Source of the DNA: Nitrospira sp.
Lineage (GTDB): Bacteria; Nitrospirota; Nitrospiria; Nitrospirales; Nitrospiraceae
Assembly: GCA_037045225.1 (NCBI GenBank)
Contig: JBAOHZ010000009.1
Coordinates: forward strand, 3,830,001 to 3,894,000
Reading direction: 5' to 3'
DNA: 64,000 nucleotides
Each line of letters opens with the position of its first letter. The first letter of the stretch is position 1. Both the position numbers and the translations under genes were made by a program. The notes under the pieces were generated by a model that saw only the letters and a list, made by a program, of their open reading frames with translations, was not told the DNA's origin and made no database searches. Below are positions 16,711 through 25,891 of this stretch, in pieces.

Positions 16711-17445
16711 TCAGTTTCCAAAGTGGACGGCAAGCCCACCCACGACATGACTGACGTTGAAGGTATATCGCTCATCCTGGGTGGTACCGGTAGAGCTTGT
16801 GAAGCCGAAGGTTTGGGTGGCGTGCGTAAACTTATACTCAGCAAACAAGGAGACGCGTTTGGCAAGGAAGACGTGCATGCCGGCGACGGCTTGAAGTGCT
16901 AGATCATAGTCTGATTTTCCGTTGGAGCCGAACGAAGATTTTTGAACGCCTGGCCCTCCTCCGAGATATGGATAGAGCCGCCCCTGAGGAAACTCAGCTG
17001 ATACATATAGCGGCAGACGGAACAAGAGGTTGGTCGCGACGATAGTGGCATTCACATCCATGTTGCTACTCCGGCTAGCCGTCGCGACAACGGGGGTTCC
17101 ATTGAGTGTGCCGTTTGCCTGGAACCGCCCAGCTTTTACGTCTGGCTGATAATTCGTGACATCCAACTCCATACCAAAATCAAGACCGGTGGAATGGCGC
17201 AGCCCAGGAAACCAGACACCAACTTTCCCTCCCAACGATTTTGAGCTGCCGAAGTCCTGATCCAAGAACGTAAGATTCATTCCGGCATTATTGACTTTCG
17301 CATCGGTTTTCGATGGCAACGTCATCCCACCGAACAATGCGATGTAGGGATCGACTTGAGGTATGAGACCGTTGTCCTCTGCGCAGACAACAGGTACTGA
17401 CCATGCCAGCGTGAGTACCAGCACACTTCCACTCAGAGACCGCAT
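16711..17445 (-). CDS. Outer-membrane beta-barrel protein
   Basis: 244 residues with a signal peptide (VLVLTLAWSVPVVCA). The rest is a run of amphipathic beta strands with aromatic girdles: PYIALFGGMTLP, GLDFGMELDVTNYQ, LLFRLPLYVSAEFP, LYPYLGGGPGVQ, VSLFAEYKFTHA. It ends in HVVGGLAVHFGN, as expected for an 8-stranded OmpA/OmpX-like barrel, though the last residue is Asn rather than Phe. GGAGGAGG lies about 17 bases before the ATG at 17445, further than usual. An in-frame CTG at 17454 would sit at the ideal distance and may be the true start. The two downstream lipoprotein genes are co-oriented. Confidence 0.75.
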   Translation of the reverse strand: MRSLSGSVLVLTLAWSVPVVCAEDNGLIPQVDPYIALFGGMTLPSKTDAKVNNAGMNLTFLDQDFGSSKSLGGKVGVWFPGLRHSTGLDFGMELDVTNYQPDVKAGRFQANGTLNGTPVVATASRSSNMDVNATIVATNLLFRLPLYVSAEFPQGRLYPYLGGGPGVQKSSFGSNGKSDYDLALQAVAGMHVFLAKRVSLFAEYKFTHATQTFGFTSSTGTTQDERYTFNVSHVVGGLAVHFGN

Positions 17446-17748
17446 CGTGAACAGAATGAATCCTCCTCCAAAGCTGGAGAGAGACTACTTCGAGCGGCAT
17501 CGTCGCAACTATTGGTCGAAGGGGGGAAGGCACTCTGCTATCGAGTGAGCGGTTGAGTACGTAGGCCAAATCGGACGCACTATGGGTCTCTGTGGGGAAA
17601 CAGAAGGCAGTAGCATCATCATCCAATGGACTTAGGCAGCCTAGTTAGTCCCAAAAGACTGAGAATTAAGTGGCGAAAAGCTCTATGTTTCAAGGGTCCG
17701 TATCGCGGTTTCCCTGGCTGTGAGTGCCATCTGATCTGCCCCCTCCTC
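17446..17748. other. Intergenic stretch, promoter side of the barrel gene
   Basis: No supported gene. It contains the GGAGGAGG that belongs to the barrel gene (minus strand, near 17462-17469) and, from about 17690 on, sequence that merges into the decayed integrase. Base composition is less GC-rich than the flagellar region, as often seen in old insertions. Confidence 0.45.
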
Positions 17749-18359
17749 CGGTCAGGACTCTTCGAGCAAGAGGATTTCCTCGCGCTTCGGGATGCTTCGC
17801 CTGACTATGCCCAGGTCTCAGCTACGCTCGCAGACTACAGCGGGATGTGAAGGGGGGAGGTTTGCTTTCTGCAATGGCGGCAAATCAATTGAACCGAGGG
17901 AAAGCTGTTTCTTCAGGCTCAGGACACCAAAACCAACACGCCCAGGGTTCTCTACCTCACAGGCGATCTCTACCGAGTCCTGTTGGCTTGGAAGACTTGC
18001 TGTGACCTCAAATGGCCGGATTGTTCGTGGGGCTGCCATTGCGGAGGGATTCGCACCAGAGTATGAATCATCTGTGGCGAAAGGCATGCGAGAGGATCGG
18101 CCTCGGCGGGATGGTGAACGATGAGAAGAAGAAGCGCCTGGTCTGGGTAGGTAGAATCCCACGCAGCTTTCGTCGTACTGCTGTACGGAACATGGTGCGA
18201 GCCGGAGTGACAGAGAAGGTCGCCATGTCCATTTCCGGCCACAAGACTCGGAGCGTGTTCGACCGGTACAACATTGTGAACGAGCGGGACCTCGACCAGG
18301 CAGCGCGTTTGCTCTCTGCGTACTTTGAACGTCAGACGGTTACACTCGCAGAATTGCGA
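17749..18359 (+). pseudogene. Decayed tyrosine recombinase (phage-type integrase) beside tRNA-Thr
   Basis: One frame reads LFEQEDFLALRDASPDYA, then DYSGM, a TGA, RGEVCFLQWRQIN, a second TGA, TEGKLFLQAQDTKTNTPR, VLYLTGDLYRVLLAW and stops near 18062. The family continues in a different frame: MNHLWRKACERIGLGGMV, then FRRTAVRNMVRAGV and SGHKTRSVFDRYNIV. So there are two nonsense codons and at least one frameshift. The N-terminal DNA-binding part is missing. The catalytic His of the HxxR box is gone (RSFRRT where HDFRRT is usual), while the Arg and the nucleophile Tyr of FDRY remain. The C-terminal frame runs into the tRNA antisense. It is plainly inactive and marks an old tRNA-targeted integration. 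Confidence 0.85.
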
Positions 18360-18414
18360 GGGGAGAGTCGTTGCGCTGTAAGCCGCCAACCGGTTGATTC
18401 GTCAGTGGAAGTTG

Positions 18415-18490
18415 TGGAGCTGGCGAGAGGAATCGAACCCCCAACCGGCGGTTTACAAAACCGCTGCTCTGCCAATTGAGCTACGCCAGC
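18415..18490 (-). tRNA. tRNA-Thr (anticodon UGU)
   Basis: On the minus strand, acceptor arm GCTGGCG (18490-18484) pairs with CGCCAGC. The D arm is GCTC/GAGC and the anticodon arm GCGGT/ACCGC with loop TTTGTAA, giving anticodon TGT, which reads ACA (Thr). The T arm contains TTCGATT. The discriminator is T and the CCA end is encoded (18417-18415). Its 3' end faces the integrase remnant, the usual geometry for integration at a tRNA. Confidence 0.95.
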
Positions 18491-18782
18491 CCGTGTAAGA
18501 ATCGACGTGAGGTGATCGTCGGGTGAAGAACTTTGAACCCTACAGTTCTTCATCTCACCTGTCAAGATATCGCCCTGTCTGGGGCGCGGAGAAATCCTAC
18601 TTTGTCGGAAGACTCATGAGCCCATATCCTCGACGGTCCCTACTTTTACTTGAATAAAGTTTCAATTCCCAATAAGCTGAATCGAGAGCCACTTATTTGA
18701 CACGCGGCCGGTTCTCCGGACGCGGCGGTTGTTCGTATTTCGCCGAACTCGAGTGGCTCGATTTCAAAGAGGAGTGCCCTTT

Positions 18783-20198
18783 ATGAGCCAGTCACACATT
18801 CTTGTCATTGACGATGACCCTGCCGTGCGCCAGATTTTGTCGGAGACGCTCGTCGGTGAAGGGCACCAGGTGACGGTTGTGTCCAGTGGACTGGAAGGGG
18901 TGGAGGCTGTCAAGGATCAACCCGTGCATGTGGTCTTGACCGATCTTCAGATGCCGGGGATCGACGGACTGGAAACCATTGATCGGATATCCAAAGTCGA
19001 CTCCAAAATTATTGCCATTGTCATGACCGGGTATGGAACGGTCGACTATGCCGTGCGGGCCATGAAGGCGGGTGCGTTCGATTTTATCACCAAGCCGTTC
19101 GAGTCGGATACCGTTGCGGTGGTGGTCCGAAAGGCCTTGGATGTCTATAAGTTGAAGCAGGAGAACCACCTCCTTCGAAAAGCCGTGCGAGACCAATATC
19201 GACTGGAGCATCTGGTCGGGACCAGCGCGCCCATGCGGATGGTGCTCGACTTTGTCGAGAAGGTCGCGGACAGCGACAGCACGGTGCTGATCGAAGGCGA
19301 AAGCGGGACCGGCAAGGAATTGATTGCTCGGATGCTGCACTTTAACAGCATGCGGCGGGAGCGGCCTCTGGTTCCCGTCAATTGCGGTGCGATTCCTGAA
19401 ACGTTATTGGAGTCTGAACTCTTCGGCCATGAGAAGGGGGCCTTTACCGGAGCGGCTCACACGCGACTCGGACGGTTTGAGTTGGCCCATAGCGGGACCA
19501 TTTTTTTGGATGAAGTCGGGGAGATGAGTTTGCCCTTGCAGGTGAAACTGCTGCGTGTGTTGCAGGAACGGTGTTTTGAACGGGTCGGTGGGACGCGGAC
19601 AATTAACGTCGATGTGCGGATTATCGCGGCAACCAACCAAGACTTGGAGCAAGCCGTCCAGGAGCGCCGGTTTCGGCAAGATTTGTACTACCGACTCCAT
19701 GTCATTCCGATCCATATTCCGCCGCTGCGGGAACGGCGCAGCGATATTCCGCTCCTGGTCAACCATTTCATCGCGCAATTTAATCAATTGCGACGGACTG
19801 AAATTCTGGGCATCGAGCCGGACGCATTGTCCCGCATGACAGAGGAAGAGTGGCCGGGGAATATCCGTGAACTTGAAAATATGATCGAACGCCTGTGTGT
19901 GCTGAAGAAGCGAGGCATGATCACGCTGAGCGACTTGCCGGAGCGGTCGATGAAGATGACGGCCGGGAAGGCGGCCGAGGCACCGGAGCAGTTCATTCGC
20001 TTTGCCGAAGATGGCATCAACCTGACTAAGGAGCTGGAGCATTATGAAAACCGGCTCATCGGAGAAGCGCTGCGTAAAGCCAATGGTATCACCAGCCGTG
20101 CTGCGCAGCTCCTACAAGTCAATCGAACTACGCTGGTGGAAAAGCTCAAACGCAAAGGATTTGACCCCAAAACTCACGGTTATTCGATTCAAAACTGA
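18783..20198 (+). CDS. NtrC-family sigma-54 response regulator
   Basis: 471 residues from the ATG at 18783, with GAGGAG about 10 bases upstream. The receiver domain (1-120) has the acidic pair in VIDDDP, phospho-acceptor Asp54 (VLTDLQMPG), Thr in VMTGYG and Lys in ITKPFE. The AAA+ domain (about 140-380) has Walker A GESGTGKE, an intact GAFTGA loop, FLDEVGE and RQDLYYR. The C-terminal Fis-type HTH is in ITSRAAQLLQVNRTTLVEKL. It should be phosphorylated by a histidine kinase and activate sigma-54 promoters. No kinase is adjacent; the kinase at 22551 already has its own regulator at 23837. It may act on flagellar genes downstream, in the manner of FlrA/FleQ, but this one keeps a complete phosphorylation site. 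Target unknown. Confidence 0.9.
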   Translation: MSQSHILVIDDDPAVRQILSETLVGEGHQVTVVSSGLEGVEAVKDQPVHVVLTDLQMPGIDGLETIDRISKVDSKIIAIVMTGYGTVDYAVRAMKAGAFDFITKPFESDTVAVVVRKALDVYKLKQENHLLRKAVRDQYRLEHLVGTSAPMRMVLDFVEKVADSDSTVLIEGESGTGKELIARMLHFNSMRRERPLVPVNCGAIPETLLESELFGHEKGAFTGAAHTRLGRFELAHSGTIFLDEVGEMSLPLQVKLLRVLQERCFERVGGTRTINVDVRIIAATNQDLEQAVQERRFRQDLYYRLHVIPIHIPPLRERRSDIPLLVNHFIAQFNQLRRTEILGIEPDALSRMTEEEWPGNIRELENMIERLCVLKKRGMITLSDLPERSMKMTAGKAAEAPEQFIRFAEDGINLTKELEHYENRLIGEALRKANGITSRAAQLLQVNRTTLVEKLKRKGFDPKTHGYSIQN

Positions 20199-20376
20199 CC
20201 CTCATCGACACTCCCACATCTGATCTCACGTCAATTCCTTGACCGGCCTTCGTCTGTGACTGTCGTGGTTTCTGACAAGGCCCCGCGCTTCATTTCCTGC
20301 GTTTCAGAAAATCATCAGGTGACACCGTCAGTTAAGTGATTTCCCAAGGGGCACGAGACTTGCTGAATGCCCCTCT

Positions 20377-22554
20377 GTGCAACACCACTCTTCGACACAA
20401 CAGTCTGTCAGAAACTGCCTACGCTTGGCGTGCGTCCTGGGAATGCTGGTTCTCCTCGGAGCTACACCGCTGGTTGCGGGTAGTGGGCCTTCGACGATGC
20501 GACAAGAGTTGCCCGCCCTGATGCCTGAACCATCTGAGCTGGTCCGGGCGGTGTTGCCCGATCCGGGACCACGGTTTGAGCGGCTTCCCAAGAGTCCCGA
20601 CTGGAGCCGGTTTGAGCGCGGCGTGGCACTCTACAATCAAGGACAGTATCTCGAAGCGTTCCGTCACTTCACCGACATGCGTCGAGAACATCAGGACTCG
20701 CCCCTCCGCTCGTCGATTCAGGCCTTTCTGACGGAAAGCCTCTTAAAAGGCAGCCCTGAGGAAGTCCGGCCGTTGGAGATCATCGACCAGTATAAGACAT
20801 TGATGCGCGAGGATCCCCAGTCGACCAACGCCAAGCGAGCCGCGTGGCGAATCGGCGATGTCTATCGGATCGCAGGTTGGTACCAGGAGGCGCAGATCGC
20901 CTATCAGCATGCGCTCAGCCTCTCTGAGCGTGATTCCTATGATGCCAATCGCGCGATGCTCGGAATCGGGTATGTCCTGCGTGGCGTGAAAAGTTGGAAA
21001 GACAGCGTGCAGACCTTTGATCATGTGCTGAAGCGCACCACGGATCCGACGCTCTTGGTCTCCGCCTCGCTGGGGCAAGCCCACAGCCTCTATCGATCGG
21101 GACGAATCAAGGATGCCGACGCGCTCTATGAAAGTATCAGCAACCGTTGGGCTCCCTCGCTCCGAGCCGACCCCTATGCCTTATTGCGATATGCCGATAC
21201 CGCGAGTGACGGGCAACGGGGCCCGGTGATGCGGGAACAACTCCTCCATTTCTACAACCTGTACCCCGCAAGGCCGGAGAATCCTCTTGTGTTGTTGCAC
21301 TTGGCCGACAGTTATAAGGAGGCCGGACGTTGGGAGGATGCGAGCATCTTCTATGCGGCGCTCCTCACGCAGTATCCGGATTCGTCGGTTGCGCCCACGG
21401 CCAAGCTGCGGTTTGTCGATGCGCAAGAGCATCTTGTGCCTGAAGGCGAGGAGATCAATCTCCGGCAAACCATCGCGGCCAATGTTGCGAATGTGCCGTT
21501 AAAGCCTGGGGAGATGCTCAGCCCTCGCACGCTGTTTGAAAACAGCGCCAAACAATATGAAGGCTCGGTGGTCGGGAGCGAGGCTCTGTTTCATCTCGGA
21601 GAAACGCTGGAACGGGCGGGGAAGCAAGAAGATGCGTTGAAGGCGTATGAACAGGTGGTTCGACGTGCGGGAAAATTCGAGAATGATCCCTGGCCCGAGA
21701 GGGGAGGGGAGCAGCTGGTGAGATTTGTTCGCCCCCGTCTCGAAGCCGCGCTCAACGCAGGGGATGATTTCGAGGTGATCGACCTCTTTCATCGCAACGG
21801 CCCGTTTGCCGATCGGCTGTACGTGGGAACGGAGCTTTTGCTCAAAGTGGCCGAGGCTCATCGACGGCTCGGTTTTTCCATCGAATCGGCGCGACTGTTT
21901 CAATCAGTTGTGCGCGATGCCAAATCCGAAGCCTTTCACGAAGACGCGTTGATGGGGCTCGGGAACAGTTATCTGGACCAGAACGACATGCGTGCGGCTC
22001 GCGCCGTCTTTGAGCGGTACCGGCTTCAGTTTCCTCTCGGACGATTTGCCGGACAAGCGTTGCTGGGAATTTTGACCTCCTTCGAGGGCGAAGGCAATCT
22101 CGGCGGCGTACTCAAGCTCGGGAAGCAATGGTTGCTTCACAATCCGCGTCATCCCGATCGTGCCTTGGTTCAGCTGAAACTGGCTGGTGCCCTGGGGCAA
22201 GCGAAACGAGATACTGAGGCGGCACCCTTGTATGAGAGCGTCCTCAAGGCCGGGTTGGATCTGTCGGCGTTGGACCGGCTGCGACATGCCGATGTTCTGG
22301 CGAGACTGAATCGTCAGGAGCCGGCTGTCGATCAATACAAACGGGCGTTGATGGCGGGGCTCGAAACGGAACAAGAAGCGTGGGCGCGCATCCAGATCGT
22401 GCAGTTGACCCGCGGGGCAAAGCGCGCTGACGTGGCGCGGAATGGGGTTCGCGCGCTGCATGAATACCCCGATCCCCTCATGCGACGCATCGCCGCCGCG
22501 CTGCAGACCGACGTAGCTGAACCGACACCTGCGGTGGGAGCCAAGAAACGATGA
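20377..22554 (+). CDS. Exported tetratricopeptide-repeat protein
   Basis: 725 residues. The first usable start with a complete signal peptide is the GTG at 20377; hydrophobic residues about 19-36 (VLGMLVLLGATPLVAG) follow. From residue about 75 on it is built of TPR-like helical pairs (GVALYNQGQYLEAFRHF, AWRIGDVYRIAGWYQEA, LLHLADSYKEAGRWEDA, LGETLERAGKQEDALKAYEQ). Such proteins act as periplasmic scaffolds. Its stop overlaps the start of the kinase gene (ATGA at 22551), so it is translationally coupled to the FlrB/FlrC-like pair. It may therefore help sense flagellar or envelope status for that kinase. That role is inferred only from gene order. Confidence 0.75.
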   Translation: MQHHSSTQQSVRNCLRLACVLGMLVLLGATPLVAGSGPSTMRQELPALMPEPSELVRAVLPDPGPRFERLPKSPDWSRFERGVALYNQGQYLEAFRHFTDMRREHQDSPLRSSIQAFLTESLLKGSPEEVRPLEIIDQYKTLMREDPQSTNAKRAAWRIGDVYRIAGWYQEAQIAYQHALSLSERDSYDANRAMLGIGYVLRGVKSWKDSVQTFDHVLKRTTDPTLLVSASLGQAHSLYRSGRIKDADALYESISNRWAPSLRADPYALLRYADTASDGQRGPVMREQLLHFYNLYPARPENPLVLLHLADSYKEAGRWEDASIFYAALLTQYPDSSVAPTAKLRFVDAQEHLVPEGEEINLRQTIAANVANVPLKPGEMLSPRTLFENSAKQYEGSVVGSEALFHLGETLERAGKQEDALKAYEQVVRRAGKFENDPWPERGGEQLVRFVRPRLEAALNAGDDFEVIDLFHRNGPFADRLYVGTELLLKVAEAHRRLGFSIESARLFQSVVRDAKSEAFHEDALMGLGNSYLDQNDMRAARAVFERYRLQFPLGRFAGQALLGILTSFEGEGNLGGVLKLGKQWLLHNPRHPDRALVQLKLAGALGQAKRDTEAAPLYESVLKAGLDLSALDRLRHADVLARLNRQEPAVDQYKRALMAGLETEQEAWARIQIVQLTRGAKRADVARNGVRALHEYPDPLMRRIAAALQTDVAEPTPAVGAKKR

Positions 22555-23840
22555 CCACTCCCAGTCCGGATACCTCGAACAATGAGCTCCTGACGCGGGC
22601 GTTCCACGATTTTGATCAGGCCGCCACCGTATTGCAACAGTCCTACGACGCGTTGACGACACGGCTGCAGCAAATGGATCTCGAACTGGCGCAAACCAAT
22701 GCCAGCTTGCGCGAACATCTCCGCGAAACGGAGGACATGCGCGCCCATGTGACGGCGGTGTTGGAATCGTTAGATACGGGAGTGATCGTGGCCGATTCGC
22801 AGGATGTGGTTGTGCGGTGCAATCACGCCACGGAATGTCTTTTGGGTGTTTCACACACGCAGCTACGTGGTCGTCGGGCGACGGACGTCCTGGAGGAGAT
22901 CCGCAAAGATCACGGTGAGTACCCGCTGGTGCTTCCGACGGGTCTGACGATCGCGCTGTCACAGAACGATCTGACCGATGAGATGGGCCGCTTGATCGGC
23001 AAGCTGGTGCTGATTCATGACGTGACCAAGATTCGCCAACTCGAAGACCGGTTGCAGCGGCGCAATCGCTTGGAAGCGATGGGGCAAATGGTCGGCAACA
23101 TCGCGCACGAGATCCGGAACCCGCTGGGGAGCGTGGAACTATTCGCCTCGATGTTGCGCAAGGATTTGCGCGACCAGCCGCAGTTGCGGACCTACGCAGA
23201 GCATATTTCGGTGGCGGTGCAGGCTATGGATCGGGTGTTGTCGAACCTCCTGGTCTATACCAGGCCTGACTGTTCGAAAGTGGCGTGGCAGAAGACCGAA
23301 CCGCTGCTCCGGGAAGTCTTGACCCTGGCGAGCCATGCGATGTCGCCTGCGGCGATCGTGGTCCGGTGTGAGGTCGATCCCCAGGTCCCGCAGATGTGGT
23401 GCGACGGTGGAAAGATGAAGCAGATGCTGCTGAATCTTGTCCTAAACGCAGTTCAGGCGATGCCTGAAGGCGGCACCCTCACGTTGTCCGCGCGCCCTGC
23501 GCCGGCGGGGGCCTCAGATTCACCCGCCATTCAGGTGACGGTCAGTGATACCGGAGACGGGATTCCCCAGGAGCTGCAGTCGCGGGTGTTTGATCCGTTT
23601 TTTACGACGAAAGATGAGGGCACGGGCCTGGGACTCGCGATCGTCCATGCGCTGGTGGAGGCGCATCACGGCCGCATCGATGTCGAGAGTCGGCCCGGGC
23701 AGGGCACCTCCTTTGTCATGACGTTGCCCTGGGGCCCCGCGCAGCCGTCGCGTGTGCCTGTGCGAACCGCGGCGCTGACCGGCCGGTCTGTGAAACCCCA
23801 TCGGATCGTGCGCGCAACAGAAGAGGAGAGTTACGAATGA
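22551..23840 (+). CDS. Soluble PAS sensor histidine kinase, FlrB/FleS-like
   Basis: 429 residues. There is no TM segment. Order: coiled coil (about 20-70), PAS domain (about 70-165), HisKA with phospho-acceptor His in GNIAHEIRNPLGSVELFA, and HATPase with the N box LLNLVLNAVQAMPEGG and G boxes DTGDGIP and GTGLGLAIV. This is the layout of FlrB/FleS, which control the sigma-54 (class III) flagellar genes. The start overlaps the TPR gene stop, and the end overlaps the regulator gene by 4 bases, so kinase and regulator form a coupled pair directly before flgB. The flagellar role rests on architecture and location. Confidence 0.85.
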   Translation: MTTPSPDTSNNELLTRAFHDFDQAATVLQQSYDALTTRLQQMDLELAQTNASLREHLRETEDMRAHVTAVLESLDTGVIVADSQDVVVRCNHATECLLGVSHTQLRGRRATDVLEEIRKDHGEYPLVLPTGLTIALSQNDLTDEMGRLIGKLVLIHDVTKIRQLEDRLQRRNRLEAMGQMVGNIAHEIRNPLGSVELFASMLRKDLRDQPQLRTYAEHISVAVQAMDRVLSNLLVYTRPDCSKVAWQKTEPLLREVLTLASHAMSPAAIVVRCEVDPQVPQMWCDGGKMKQMLLNLVLNAVQAMPEGGTLTLSARPAPAGASDSPAIQVTVSDTGDGIPQELQSRVFDPFFTTKDEGTGLGLAIVHALVEAHHGRIDVESRPGQGTSFVMTLPWGPAQPSRVPVRTAALTGRSVKPHRIVRATEEESYE

Positions 23841-25255
23841 GTGAGCAACAGACTTTGCAGGGCCCCTCGGCCTGTTCAGAAGAAGCGCGTCTTGTGATGA
23901 TCGTCGATGATGAACCGTCGATGCGAACCGCCTTATCGGAAACTGTTCGCCGCTTGGGCTATCAGGTGCGGGGTGCGATCGATGGGGCCGACGCGATCGA
24001 ACAGATCGAACGCGTGAAACCGTGGCTGGTGGTGACGGACTTGAAGATGCCGCGTTTGAACGGACTTGAACTTGTCAAAGCGATCAAACAGAAATCCCCT
24101 CAGAGTTTCATCATCCTCATGACGGCCTACGGCACCGTGGAGACCGCGGTGGAAGCCATGAAATACGGCGCGAACGACTATATTCTGAAACCCTTCTCCA
24201 CGGACTTGTTGGAACGCGTGATCCTCAACCTGCAGGCCACGACCGCGCCGGATGAACAGGAGGGGCCCGCCACGCTCGAAGCGCGCGCGATTTTAACGCA
24301 GGACCCGGGCATGATCCGGTTGCTGACGACGTTGGAAGGCGTCGCGGCGAGTCAAGCCACCGTGCTCATCAGCGGCGAAAGCGGCACCGGAAAAGAGCTC
24401 TTGGCGCGCTATATCCATGCTCGGAGTCCGCGTGCGCATCGTCCGTTTGTGGCGTTGAATTGCGCCGCTCTCCCGGACAGCCTGTTGGAGAGTGAATTGT
24501 TCGGTCATGAACGCGGGGCCTTCACCGGTGCCATTCAGAAGAAGTTGGGGAAATTCGAAATGGCGCACACCGGCACGTTGTTCCTCGACGAAATCAGTGA
24601 AATGAATTTGGGCCTGCAGTCGAAATTGTTGCGCGTGTTGCAAGAGCGTGAAGTGGATCGTATCGGCGGTCGCGAGCCGGTGCCGGTCAATATTCGCGTG
24701 ATTGCCACGACCAACCGCTCCCTCTATCACGAAGTCACCCAAGGGCGCTTTCGGGAGGATCTGTTCTATCGCTTGAACGTATTTCCGGTCACGGTGCCGC
24801 CGCTGCGGGATCGTCCGGGCGATATTCCACTCTTAGCTAGACATTTTCTTCGATCTTCCGCTCAGCGAAACGGCCTCACTATGCCGACGTTATCGGAGCG
24901 GGCGATCGCCGACCTTCAGCAACGAATCTGGAAGGGCAACGTTCGTGAACTCGAAAATGTGATGGAACGTGCCATCCTGGTGGCCACCGGAGGCGCGGTC
25001 GATGCGGAGCATTTGATGCCGGGGGACGGAACGCTGCCGGTACGGGACGCAGAGCTGGCGGAAGCTATAACGGCTCCATCCGTCCATGGATCGCTGTGGG
25101 ACATGGAGCGGGATCTCATTTTCAAGACCCTGGCGCGTGTCAAAGAAAACCGCACTCATGCGGCCAAGGAATTAGGCATCAGTATCCGAACCCTCCGGAA
25201 TAAATTACGAGAGTACCGGGATATGGGATACCAGGTCGAGGCCGAAAAGTCCTGA
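23837..25255 (+). CDS. Sigma-54 response regulator, FlrC/FleR-like
   Basis: 472 residues. A receiver (about 15-135) with MIVDDEP, phospho-acceptor Asp in VVTDLKMP and Lys in ILKPF. An AAA+ domain with Walker A GESGTGKE, an intact GAFTGA, FLDEISE and REDLFYR. A Fis-type HTH close to the C-terminus (THAAKELGISIRTLRNKL). FlrC/FleR activates basal-body and hook genes from sigma-54 promoters. The start overlaps the kinase gene by 4 bases. The gene ends 168 bases before flgB, and a possible sigma-54 site lies in that gap. Proposed targets in this window are the sites near 25369, 32830, 36352 and 48021. Confidence 0.87.
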   Translation: MSEQQTLQGPSACSEEARLVMIVDDEPSMRTALSETVRRLGYQVRGAIDGADAIEQIERVKPWLVVTDLKMPRLNGLELVKAIKQKSPQSFIILMTAYGTVETAVEAMKYGANDYILKPFSTDLLERVILNLQATTAPDEQEGPATLEARAILTQDPGMIRLLTTLEGVAASQATVLISGESGTGKELLARYIHARSPRAHRPFVALNCAALPDSLLESELFGHERGAFTGAIQKKLGKFEMAHTGTLFLDEISEMNLGLQSKLLRVLQEREVDRIGGREPVPVNIRVIATTNRSLYHEVTQGRFREDLFYRLNVFPVTVPPLRDRPGDIPLLARHFLRSSAQRNGLTMPTLSERAIADLQQRIWKGNVRELENVMERAILVATGGAVDAEHLMPGDGTLPVRDAELAEAITAPSVHGSLWDMERDLIFKTLARVKENRTHAAKELGISIRTLRNKLREYRDMGYQVEAEKS

Positions 25256-25368
25256 AGAGGAGAGTCTCCACTAGGCAGATTCTTCTCGCGGCCGGACATT
25301 TTTGCCGAGTGCCGACCAGGAGGGCCTCTACAACATTTCTGTAACTCCGATTCGCAGGTCTCTGAGCG

Positions 25369-25384
25369 CGGTATACGGATTGCA
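25369..25384 (+). promoter_or_regulatory. Candidate sigma-54 promoter of flgB
   Basis: CGGTATACGGATTGCA has the required GG-N10-GC spacing and a perfect -12 box TTGCA, but the -24 box departs from TGGCAC. Transcription would start about 12 bases later, leaving a leader of about 28 bases before the flgB ATG at 25424. Confidence 0.5.
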
Positions 25385-25423
25385 CACCCGTTAGTGGCGG
25401 ATTTGATCGAAGGAGCGTCCTCA

Positions 25424-25831
25424 ATGACTATTTTCGACAGAACCATGCAGTTACTCAGCCGATCTCTGGATCTGCGCGGGGCACGTCAGCAAGTGATCGC
25501 GGCGAATATTGCGAACGAAGAAACGCCCAAATACCGGGCGAGGGATTTGAATTTTGGGCAAGCGCTGGCGCATGCGCAGCAAGGAAAACTCCCGATTTCC
25601 CTGGTTTCCACTAATCAACAGCATTTCGGTCCCACAGGCACAGGGTACCAGCGAGTGGTGGGCCAGCTCGAAGACGTGCCGGCAGGAGATCTGCCCCTCG
25701 ACGCCAATTCCGTCAATATCGAATTGGAAATGGCGAAGATGTCGGATAACGCTCAGCAGTACAACACGGCCGCAACCATCATCAGCATGAGGTTCAAGAG
25801 CCTCCTCAGCGCCATTCGTGACGGACGATAA
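25424..25831 (+). CDS. flgB: Flagellar proximal rod protein FlgB
   Basis: 135 residues, the normal length. The ATG at 25424 follows AAGGAGCG. The rod-family N-terminal motif is visible as QQVIAANIANEETPKYRARDL (residues about 24-44, with ANIAN at the centre), and the C-terminal helix carries NTAATIISMRFKSLLSAI. FlgB builds the lowest part of the rod, next to FliE and the MS ring. First gene of the main flagellar run, followed by flgC, fliE and fliF. Confidence 0.95.
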   Translation: MTIFDRTMQLLSRSLDLRGARQQVIAANIANEETPKYRARDLNFGQALAHAQQGKLPISLVSTNQQHFGPTGTGYQRVVGQLEDVPAGDLPLDANSVNIELEMAKMSDNAQQYNTAATIISMRFKSLLSAIRDGR

Positions 25832-25891
25832 GCGTCAACGTAGCGCCATACGAAACCATGATTTCCGGTCAGAAACAATAAGAGGTGTCCG

